Below, piece by piece: positions 55,900 to 64,000 of a DNA stretch of 64,000 nt. Position numbers and translations under genes: made by a program. Numbering within the stretch: the stretch's first letter is position 1; each line of letters begins with the position of its first letter. The notes under the pieces were generated by a model, which ran no database searches, was not told the origin of the DNA, and saw only the letters and a list, made by a program, of their open reading frames with translations. The DNA comes from Porphyra umbilicalis (taxonomy: Eukaryota > Rhodophyta > Bangiophyceae > Bangiales > Bangiaceae), in the NCBI GenBank assembly GCA_002049455.2, contig KV918819.1:124001-188000 (forward strand). Direction: 5' to 3'.

Positions 55900-57185
55900 A
55901 TGTTCCTCTTTGCAGGAAAGGCGGCCACGATAGCCGACTTGGTCGTGTCGCGATCTTCTCGGCAGCTGCGGCAGTCATTGTCTTGCGTCGGTCCGCACGC
56001 AGGCCCGACCGCGGAGGTGGTGGCGGCGGTGCTGGCGGCGACGGTCGCCACTGCCACACTCTGCGGCAGTGGCCGTGGGGACCGCGGCGCTTCCGGCGGC
56101 GACGGTGGTGGCCGCGGTGGTGGCCAGTGCCCCGATCCGTGGCGGCAACGGTGGCGGCGGTGGCGGCGGAGGTGGTGACCTCGCGGGTGGCGGCGGTGGT
56201 GGCAGCGGCGGTGGCGGCGGTGGTGGCCAGTGTCACGCTCCGTGGCGACGGCGGTGGCGGCGGTGGTAGCGGCGGTGATGGTGGAGGCGGCGGCGGCGGC
56301 GGTGGTAGCGGCGGTGGTGGCCGCTGCCACGCTCCGGGACGCCGGTGGTGGACCCTGCCACGCCCCCGCTGCGGCCGTGGTGGAACTGCCGGAAGAAGAA
56401 ATGGCAGCAGAGCCGGTGCCCGCTGCTGCGCTGAGGCGTCGGCCGTGGGGCACGCGATAGTGCTGCCGGAAGCGGCGGTGATGGCAGCGACGCCGATCGC
56501 TGACGAGGGGCAGACAGCGATGAGAGCCGCTGCGACACTCCGGGGGATGCCGCCGCCGGCATCCTCCCGCGCATGCCAGTTCTTCCTGTGTGGGTGCGTA
56601 ATGCCACTATCCGGCAGCGACGGCAACGGTGGCAGCACTGCCGGCAGGAATACTGGCAGTATGGGCGGCGCCCGCTGCCGGAGACTCGCTGCGGCTGCGC
56701 CCGTTGGGGCCGCTTTTGACACGCCGGCGATTGCGCGCGCTGTGGTGGCGGCAATTGCGACGGCTCTCGCTTCTGAGCTGCGGCAGATGCTCTTTTCGCC
56801 GCCCAGGAGGCGGCAGCGGCGGCGTCACTGGCGGTGTTGGCCACCGTCGCGCGGCCAAATGTCGGTGCAATGCGGTGGCTGTGCTGGTGGTGGGGGTGAG
56901 GGGGGCGGTGGGAATGGGGGTGGGAATGGGGGTGGGCGTGGCAGCGGAGCCGGCGCGGTCGCGGGACCTCATGGCAGAGCAGATCATTTGCGACGGTAAA
57001 GACTGCGCATTGCGGGTCGCACGCGAGGTCCTCGGGTCCATGACCACGGTGCCCCCGCGGCGTCGTGCGCGCGCCACGTATAACGAGACAGCCCTCGGCC
57101 TGTCACCCGCGGCTCATGGTTCTGTTGCTCTGTGCCCGACTTCGATGCCCACCTCGCGTGCTCGGTGGCCACCAGGGGTTGTCAG
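55900..57185. other. Low-complexity GGC/GGT-rich region
   Basis: From about 56000 to 56450 the plus strand is dominated by GGC, GGT and GCG triplets (Gly, Ala or Arg in different frames), a simple-sequence region. Downstream, short stretches look protein-like (DTPAIARAVVAAIATALASE at about 56720; LMAEQIICDGKDCALRVARE at about 56970). No exon borders could be set. They may be exons of the gene at 54795. Confidence 0.35.
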
Positions 57186-57865
57186 GATATGTTTTTTTGG
57201 GCCGTAATGGGATACGGATATACGCCGATCCTTCGTATCTGATTACGGAGAACTCCCTCAGCTGAGATCCGGATCAGGATATCTGCCTCCGGAACCGGAT
57301 ATTTCAGAAGATTATATTCGTATCCGGATACGATTATGGGATTCGATTATAATCCTCCAAGTCCGACAGACAGTTCAATTAGAGCACAAGAAGAACGCCA
57401 TCCAGCCGTTATTTGAAGGCTAAATGGACGTCAGTGCGACTTGGAATCCACACTTGATTTCATCGCCCCGACGGGCCTCGTCCAGGCGGTTCCCCGCCGT
57501 TTGTGTAAACTGACGTCAAAATGACCGTTCTGAATCTCGTGTTACACTCTGACAACAACGCAATCGGGTCGAGTCGCGTGATTGAACGGTTCCACCCGGG
57601 TCGGGCTGGATCGCCGCTTGTCGCTGCCAAATGTTCGTACTTTACTCCCCCGATGGTCGGCACGCGAAAATAGAGGTCCACTGTGTTGAACTAAAAATCT
57701 CCAGGCGCGGGAAGTCTCATAACCGTATATGTGGCGCTTTATTTTAGAATTCTCATCTTATGAGGCTTGACGAGTTTGCAAGATGAGACTAACACCTTCT
57801 GATCTTTGACGTGCTCTTTCTAATGGTGCTCCCTGCGATCTTCATGCTTCTCTCCTTGTCACGTA
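57186..57865. other. AT-rich island and non-coding DNA
   Basis: At about 57190-57370 the composition drops sharply in GC, and the motif CCGGATA or its close variants (ATCCGGATC, GTATCCGGATACG) recurs five or six times in both orientations. The rest, to 57865, holds no recognisable gene. Confidence 0.45.
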
Positions 57866-58078
57866 CAGCCGTTCTCCAAAAAATCCCTCAGTTACGGAAT
57901 GCAACAGTCATCGGATCCAACAGTTGAAACTCATAGAATTTCAAGTTTCTTCAGAGACAGAAAGACAACGTGGCCGATGTTTCAAGGTCACGGTCCCTGC
58001 AAGCCTCTGCGGTCCATTTTGTATCCCGCAGTGGTCTCCAGCAAGATGCAGGCGAGGCTGTCGTGAGAGAACGACACA
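57866..58078. mobile_element. Probable diverged MITE of the CAGCCGTTCTCC family
   Basis: TA-CAGCCGTTCTCCAAAAAATCCC at the left matches the terminus of the MITE at 52200, with similar bases beyond. A possible right end AGAGAACGAC lies near 58066-58075. The pairing is weak, so the right limit is tentative. Confidence 0.4.
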
Positions 58079-58606
58079 TTAGTCTCGTGACTGCCGTCTT
58101 CTCGTGGAGCCTTGCATGATTCGTCGCCTTGTCGTCCCATTTAGCAAGACAACAGGGCGCTTTCTGAGAAGCGTTATTGCATCTTAGCATGCGATGTAAG
58201 TGTCTTCTCGGACCTTTGTTACGGCCAGTGAAGTGACGAGCACCGACGGAATTCAGCAGCCAGACGCTCTTGGCGTTGCGAACAGGCTGCGGGCGACGAT
58301 CTGGGAAAATGTGACCGATTTCACGCGTCCGTCGGTCGCAAACCACTGGCACGCCCCACACCATCTGGTGGCTGACGACTGAGCTCGGCTGTGCACGCTT
58401 CATCTGCCCATCATTCATGTCCAGTCATTTGCGCACTCAAGAGGGTCTTGCTCCACGTCTCAATTGGCGCATGATTCGCCGTCCTCTCGTCAATCTATTT
58501 CTGTCGACAGATCCGCTCGTCACGTTGCCAATGCTGAGCCCCCCCCCCCCCCCCCTCCTCCTTTCTCCTCCGACCCTCGCCCTCCCCGACCAATTGCACG
58601 CCCGCC
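58079..58606. other. Intergenic, putative promoter region of the following gene
   Basis: No gene is seen. A long C run (about 58541-58557) and a pyrimidine-rich stretch precede the start codon at 58607. Confidence 0.4.
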
Positions 58607-60356
58607 ATGTCATCCAGCAGCGACATCCAACCAATTTTGACGGCTGCTAGGGAGGCGGCCGGGCTCGCTGCCGGCACGCGTTCGTCATCGTCGGAAGAGG
58701 AGGACACCCGGACCGGTTCACCTGATCTGGCTGCTGGGACCTGTCCCGAGACGGCGGACAAGGGTGGGCATGTCGCCAATCAACCTGACGGTGATGTGGC
58801 CGAGGGTGACGCCGCGCCGGCTAACGCTTGATCTATTTGCGGCTACCGCCGGCGATATGCCGACGATGCCCACAACTTCGGCACGTGTGAGGCGAACGTG
58901 CGTGAGTGCACGGCGAGCCCGAACGTGCCGGCTCCGTTTCGGACGCAGGCGTGCACGTGTTCGGCTGCAAGGGTAAAGCGTTGCGCCCTTAGTAAACAGT
59001 GAGTTTGGGATGTTCTCCTTCTGTTGTCATCGTCGAGAGATCTGTTTGCCAGCCTTCTCGACCTAGCAATATTCTGACCACGAGCTTGATCTATTTTCGT
59101 TTCTCTGTGTCTCCGTGGCTTCGTAGTTGCCATTTGTGTCTGCAAAAGGGCCACCTTCCCCACACTCTTTCGCTGTCAAAGGCGTTTGATCTTTCCTTTA
59201 CCCCCACAGGCAAGCTCTCGGTTCGCCGGAAGAAGGGCGTCCAGTGGAACGTGGCATCGATGGTGTGTGCGAAAACTACGGACGCCCACCTCAAGCAAGT
59301 TGCGGCCGCTGCTTTTCGGTCGGCGACCGTCGCCGCCGATGAAGCGCAAGCTCAAGTGGCTCGGCGTCGGGACGCTCTACGATCTGACGTCGCCGAGCAG
59401 CCAGATGTGGCTCGTGGAGCGATAATGGCTCGAGCAACGACGGCGCTATCGGGTCCGAACGCTCGAGCCGCAATGGTTCGTAACCCGCTTGGAGCTGTCT
59501 ACCACTCGTCGTTGGCTACTGGCTTGGCGGCCGGGATGCCGCGTGACGTGGCGCTGCTTTTCGCTGGAGCGAGCCAAGCAGGCGTCGATTTTGGGTCGCC
59601 GTCGAGCGGGGAGGCCCCGAACTCGACAGTCGTGCGCCGAGCAGTTCGCAAGCGTTTGGCGGAGACTGCGGCGGAGAAGCGGATCGCTCAGGTTGCCAGG
59701 ATCGATGGCCGGCTCGGCAACGTAGGCGGGGCCAGCACGTCCAACCGAGTGTGAGTTGCTATTTAATTTTTTCTGGGCGTGCTTGAGCGTGCTTGCACTG
59801 TGCCGGGACGTGCGGTATTCAGCTCAAGTGTGTGTCCTCGTTTACTTGTGGTGTGACCTGACGTTCTAACCCTCCTTTCTGTTGCCAGCGCTCTTTCTAT
59901 TCTCCCTTTCTTCTGGTTCTTGTGTGTGGCTGAACAATTAACAGGCGGGCCCTCTACGCCGGAGAGGCACCGCCCCCCCCCCCTCCAATTCCAGAGGCCG
60001 CCGGCGCAGTCGGTCCTGCTGCGCCAGGCAGCACCGAATCGGCAGCCACAGGCCAAAGCGACAGCGAGTTTCGGCAGCTGGGCGCGGCTGCCTTGGCCGA
60101 GAACCTGGCATCATTTGCGTTCGGACCTGGGGACGATTCTGAGCGTGCTGCGTTCGTGGACAAGGCCCGTCGGGGTATGGTTTCAGGATTTCTACGTGGT
60201 CATACTGTGTGCGGCTCGACTGTGAGTGCGGTGGATGTCGTAGTTTTGATTTTGTCTAAGTGGGGCAAGCAAGGCGAGCCTCATACGGATGTGTCGTCCC
60301 TCCCACTGGGACTGCGTGACCTGGTCTTGTCGTGGGTCACGTTCCATCGCCGTTAG
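58607..60356 (+). CDS. Three-exon gene of unknown function, 369 residues
   Basis: Exon 1 is 58607-58763 (ATG in CCGCCATG context), intron 58764-59209 (GTGGGC donor, CCCACAG acceptor, phase 1). Exon 2 is 59210-59750, intron 59751-59944 (GTGAGT donor, TAACAG acceptor, phase 2). Exon 3 is 59945-60356 with a TAG stop. The exons sum to exactly 370 codons. The N-terminus is Ser/Glu-rich and acidic (RSSSSEEEDTR). Exon 2 starts with a basic patch (KLSVRRKKGVQWN) and then an Ala-rich helical region. Exon 3 has a poly-Pro stretch and a compact C-terminal domain (ENLASFAFGPGDDSERAAFV, SAVDVVVLILSKWGKQGE). No family is recognised. The basic patch and acidic tract would fit a nuclear protein, but that is a guess. 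It ends 56 bp from the convergent transposase gene. Confidence 0.75.
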
Positions 60357-60386
60357 TGCCTTGCTTTCATGGCCATCTGATAGACG

Positions 60387-60392
60387 TTTATT
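60387..60392 (-). terminator. Poly(A) signal AATAAA for the minus-strand transposase
   Basis: AATAAA on the minus strand lies about 20 bases after the TAA stop of the transposase (60413-60415). As with the transposase at 33951, the signal is very close to the stop. Its use is inferred. Confidence 0.4.
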
Positions 60393-60412
60393 GTATTATA
60401 CCATTTGACCCA

Positions 60413-61498
60413 TTACTCCCGCACGTCAGGCAGAGATGCAAAGACACCCTCCCACGGCCCACCAGGCCCACACAACTCTGGAACGTTTCGAACAGCCTCC
60501 AACAGGCTGTGCTCAAAGTGAGACGCAAGGTTTGGGGCAGCCAACTTAGACAATGCAACTGCGTGTAGAAGCGCCTCGGGCACCCCGCGATACGAGTGGT
60601 GCGCCGTCTTGAGCTGGTGCGAGTACTCACTAAACACCTCCTCAATCGGTTGGAACTCTGGACTATACGGTGGAAGACGAAGACGAAAGATGCCGTTTGC
60701 GCGGATGAAGGCATCCGCCTCCGCCGAGTGGATAGGTGCATTGTCATATAGTAGAACGCACCGGTCTGGTTGCAGCCTCCACGGTAGACCAGGCAAGAAC
60801 CGGTTCATCGTTGGGAGCAGCCCGTTGAGGAAGAGCAGCCAATCGTCCGAATTCTGGGACGGAGGGGGGGGGGTGTTGACCGAGTGAAGCACCCCATCCG
60901 AGTAGGACACGGCCATCATCGTTGAAGTCCTTAGCATCGCCCTCCGGTCACGCGACTGGCACTCGTAACGCGCACCACGCAGCCACCGACCGCGTCGTCG
61001 CCGCAAGTCCCCGCCGTCCTTGTGGGTCTCGTCGGCCGACACGAGGCACCGAAGGGGGATTGACAAAAATAGCCTTGCGAATGCCTCCCGCCTTGCTTGA
61101 TCACGTTCCCGACACATACGGTAGAGCTGCTTGTATGAGTAGCCCGCAGCACGCAGCACGCGGTCGAGGGTGGCAATTGAGCACTTGTAGGAGTCGCGAT
61201 AACCAGGCAAAGTCGATAAAAAAATAAACACGTCCTTCATTTCACCTAACAGCTGCTCCGGGTCCGACAAGATGACGGCACTCACGGCGCGGACGAAGTG
61301 CTCGTCGAACCGAACGTTATCCGCATGACGATTTCGGATGGCCGGGTCCGGCCACCACTCGCCGGTGTTTTTGTACGCCTTGACCCAAGCAGCCGCCGTG
61401 GTTCGGTCGCACATCAAGCGCCTGGCCGCCTCCGAGATGCTCACGTCTTCGAACAAGACCCTCGAGATGACCAACATCCGTGCCGTGTCGTCGAACAT
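60413..61498 (-). CDS. IS630/Tc1-mariner-type DDE transposase, intact
   Basis: This 361-residue frame starts with an ATG at 61498. The N-terminal helix-turn-helix (about 15-45; ISEAARRLMCDRTTAAAWVK) precedes a DDE domain with D156 (SADETH), D252 (LLYDNAPIHSAEAD) and E286 (PYSPEFQPIEEVF), 33 residues apart for the last pair. It shares with the transposase at 33951-34985 the DETH-x-DGGD motif, the RTST-MAVS strand and the spacing of all three acidic residues, but is otherwise diverged, so they are separate families rather than recent copies. Function: cut-and-paste transposition at TA sites. Terminal inverted repeats were not found within about 150 bp on either side. The frame is unbroken, which suggests recent activity or domestication. 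Confidence 0.9.
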   Translation of the reverse strand: MFDDTARMLVISRVLFEDVSISEAARRLMCDRTTAAAWVKAYKNTGEWWPDPAIRNRHADNVRFDEHFVRAVSAVILSDPEQLLGEMKDVFIFLSTLPGYRDSYKCSIATLDRVLRAAGYSYKQLYRMCRERDQARREAFARLFLSIPLRCLVSADETHKDGGDLRRRRGRWLRGARYECQSRDRRAMLRTSTMMAVSYSDGVLHSVNTPPPPSQNSDDWLLFLNGLLPTMNRFLPGLPWRLQPDRCVLLYDNAPIHSAEADAFIRANGIFRLRLPPYSPEFQPIEEVFSEYSHQLKTAHHSYRGVPEALLHAVALSKLAAPNLASHFEHSLLEAVRNVPELCGPGGPWEGVFASLPDVRE

Positions 61499-62320
61499 GA
61501 TGAAGAAGAGGGTGAGCAGGTTGCCGAACGTCCAATGCGGGACACAGGGCGTCTTCAGAGGTTCTTCACTGGACCAGAGTGCCTGCTAATTAGGGACCTA
61601 CGTCTAGAGTAGCCCCTCTTGTTTTATGGGAGAACAAGATGACATCTTTTTATGGCAATGTTTCTCTGGACTCTCTTGGCGTTAGATGACGCAGAAGCAG
61701 TGGACTGGCTTGTACTCCTCGACCATTCAGACCGGAGTTTCTGAGCGATCATGTACTGCCACGAAAGCTGTTCGATGGAGTTCGCATGGAATGAATGATC
61801 TCCCTCATCGCCTCCGAAGCCCTGTACGTCGTTCATGGTCGAGAGAACCAGCCATGCAGTCCGCTGCTCTGACTCATGCGGTCTTCAACCCTTGCTCTGC
61901 TCTGAGGGCAAGGTGATTTGAGCGCGATGAACTGCCAAGGAACAAATGTTCAAGTCGAAAAAACAGTAAAGGAAGGACAGTAAGCACTTGGCCGACTAAA
62001 GTGACGGTCTTGATTCGGACTGAGAGATACATACAAGCACTTGGAAGAATGGGTACCGAGAATGAAGAAGTGAAGACACAAGACGAGAGGGTGCTCAACC
62101 ACCTCGACCATTCGCCGTCACATCCTACGAGCTCCGGCTGTCATCAACCACCGGACATAGAGGCGCTTCCTCGAACTGGGCGCAGAACGCTCCATGCCGA
62201 GGTTCGGTCAGAGCTACGCCGCACAGTACGGGCTGGTGCTTCGTCTTCGAGCAGAAAAGAAAAGCATAGGAACACGAAAAACGCTGCGGCTCTTTTGCGG
62301 AAAAGGCGTGGCCACACACG
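61499..62320. other. Intergenic, no gene seen
   Basis: This is a moderate-GC stretch with no coherent frame. A small inverted repeat, CTTGTT...AACAAG, lies at about 61618-61638. Confidence 0.45.
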
Positions 62321-62937
62321 GTGGGGGGGGGCGCCACCGTGCGTGCTCTAGTCGTCTCGTTGGCGCCCGCAGGGTCGACGGATGCAGGTGCCGGCGATTC
62401 AGGACGGGCGGTTGCGAGGGGCGGGGGCATGCGCCCCCTGGCGTGGGGGGGTAGGCTCGCCGCGCGGACGCTGCTCGGCGTGGCGACGGAAGCCGTCGCG
62501 GTGCGGTTGGGGTCTAATCGCCGCGTTGGGGAAGCGGACGTCATGGCGCCTCCCAACCTCCCGCCGTCGGTGCCTGTCATCGGCGGCGGGGTAGAAACCC
62601 CGCCGACCGGGGCTGCCACCACCCGTGCAGCCGCCGCGGAAGCGGCTGGGCTGTAGTGTGCTGGCCAGGCGACGCGGCGGGCGCTGCGGCGGCGTACTGG
62701 CGCGCGGCGTCGGCTGGGGCTCTCGGCATTGCCCTGACGCCAAGAGTCGACGCGAGTGTGCGGACGTCCGTGCGGAGGGCGGCGGCGCTTGGCGAGGCGT
62801 CATTGTTTGCGAGCAGGGGGTTGGCGGGGGGCCCCGCGTGGACGTGTACTGACGTCGACCGCGCGGCGAAGCTGTTGTGGCCGTCGTAAGGGGCCGCGCC
62901 CGACGCGGTGGACGCAACTCTAGGCGGCACCACATGA
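62321..62937 (+). other. Ala-rich coding-like segments, unresolved
   Basis: Plus-strand frames give Ala-rich protein-like stretches: NLPPSVPVIGGGVETPPTGA (about 62555) and ASAGALGIALTPRVDASVRT (about 62710), the latter followed by a GTAAGG sequence at 62886 that could be a donor. They may belong to the gene that continues to the right edge, but no consistent spliced model was found. Confidence 0.3.
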
Positions 62938-64000
62938 GGGATAGGAGGGGGGGTCGACAACGAAAAGGACTATGACGCCCTGGCGGCTGCCATCGACCTT
63001 GTCCTCACGACCGCCGAGCTAGCCACAGCGCGGATGACGGCCGCCACACTCGGCGCGGTGACGCCGGGCGGCACCGCGTGCCCCGACTACGCGCGTTCGG
63101 TGACGGTCACGACGACCGCCGCCCGCGGTCTTCGGAACGCCTCCACCGCCGCTACCGCGGTGGCAGCAGGGACCCCCACCGCCGTCACGGCCGCCCGCCG
63201 GCGAGAGGCGGCGGCGGCGGCCGCCGCCGCCGCGTCGCCCCCCGCCGCTGTCGCCCCCCCCGCCACAGACTGGTCCGCGGCGGAGGCGTCGGGGACGCTG
63301 TTGCCGAGCCAATCGTCGATGATGTCCCGTCAGTCCTCGGATAGTGGGCTCCGGGGGGAGACGCCGACGCCACGGCGGCTGGCCAGCCGCCCGACCGCCA
63401 GGCGACGTCGGAGCAGCCGCCACTGCTTGACCGGCGGCGGCCACCGGTATCTCCCGCCCCGGGGCGGCGGTAGCAGGGGGGAGCCGGCCGCTGCGCGTCG
63501 GGCATCGCGGCCGCCGCCGAAGCCGCGACGGAGGGAAGCTCGTCGCCGAGGGCCACATTTCGAGCGTCAGCGAGGCGGCACGCGGCCCGGGCAGCGTGGT
63601 CGGCTCGCCACCGGGACCTCGAAGAGGGTCGAGGACGGCTTCCGGACGGCGCTCAGGGGGAGTTGTTCAGGGGGTGGGTCACGGTTTAGCTGTTTTCTCT
63701 GCCCGCCAAAGAGGGTAGGGGGGTCGACTTTCCCAGGTCCGCCGCAGCCGGAATGGCGTGGAGTTCAACCGTCGGAGAGCGTGGGCCGGCGGCGGCGGGC
63801 ACCGCAGCCGCCGCCGCCACCGCTGTGCCCCCCCCCCCGCCCATTCCACTCTCCTCGCAGCCGCACGTGCCGGGTTCCCTTTCCCTTCCGCAGGCGTCGG
63901 TGCTCGGCCTCGACCCCGCTCACCGAGCCTTCCTGTGTGAGGCGCTCCCTGGTCTGGCGACCGCCGCCTCCGACCCTTCCTGCGTTGCTACCGCCGCCCG
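62938..64000 (+). CDS. Probable Ala/Pro-rich gene, partial at the right edge
   Basis: One frame from about 62938 reads as an Ala/Thr-rich helical protein (DYDALAAAIDLVLTTAELAT, MTAATLGAVTPGGTACPDYA, followed by poly-Ala and a Ser-rich MSRQSSDSG). A second, coherent segment in another frame covers about 63737-64000, after a TTTCCCAG acceptor-like sequence. It contains MAWSSTVGERG (ATG 63753), PPPPPIPLSS and LGLDPAHRAFLCEALPG and is still open at the window end. A splice between roughly 63450 and 63736 is the likely connection, but the donor was not identified. The PPPPPIP-then-domain layout recalls exon 3 of the gene at 58607. No function is recognised. Confidence 0.4.

Noticed and set aside
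60300-61640. Terminal inverted repeats around the second transposase
   Set aside because: GTGCCTTGC near 60355 and GTGCCTGC near 61578 are similar but in direct, not inverted, orientation, and no TA-bounded pair was found.

Overview
This is nuclear DNA of a GC-rich eukaryote. Spliced genes with GT-AG introns of roughly 100-450 nt, LTR retroelements, Tc1/mariner-type transposases, a hAT-like element, AATAAA signals, a long satellite and an Enhancer-of-zeste-type histone methyltransferase all point that way. There is no operon, ribosome binding site, rRNA or convincing tRNA. The composition and the copia-type element with Drosophila-copia-style tRNA priming would suit a GC-rich alga or another protist, but the sequence alone does not settle the lineage. 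Many long ORFs in all six frames are by-products of high GC and repeats, so I accept a gene only where splice sites, domains or coherent protein sequence support it.

Layout. 1-2176 (-): a three-exon gene running off the left edge, with an 87-bp minisatellite at its 5' side. 2654-10426 (+): a host reading frame split by a nearly pristine copia-type LTR retrotransposon (3586-9682, 5-bp target duplication). 10.56-11.29 kb: tandem repeats. 11615-15599 (+): an E(z)-like histone H3K27 methyltransferase with CXC and SET domains. 16.49-33.85 kb: about 85 units of a 149-bp satellite, invaded by a 4.67-kb non-coding LTR element (17084-21750). 33951-34985 (+): a DDE transposase directly at the end of the satellite. 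36.65-38.16 and 41.39-43.99 kb: two related AC-rich arrays on either side of a C2H2 zinc-finger gene (40048-41235). 44-46.5 kb: MITEs and unresolved GC-rich DNA. 46737-48293 (-): a proline/serine/glycine-rich protein of unknown role. 48961-50091: a non-autonomous hAT-like element with 8-bp target duplications. 51-52.9 kb: a large hairpin, a TIR element and a nested MITE. 54795-55754 (+) and 58607-60356 (+): two spliced genes of unknown function. 60413-61498 (-): a second DDE transposase, convergent with the preceding gene. From 62.3 kb to the right edge: Ala/Pro-rich DNA with a probable partial gene.

The window reads as repeat-dominated, possibly heterochromatic, chromosome territory in which a Polycomb-type methyltransferase gene sits beside a satellite block. 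The genes do not form one pathway. The common themes are chromatin and DNA binding (E(z), C2H2 protein) and several independent generations of transposition: copia about 99.5% LTR identity, the non-coding LTR element about 98%, plus hAT and Tc1/mariner relatives.
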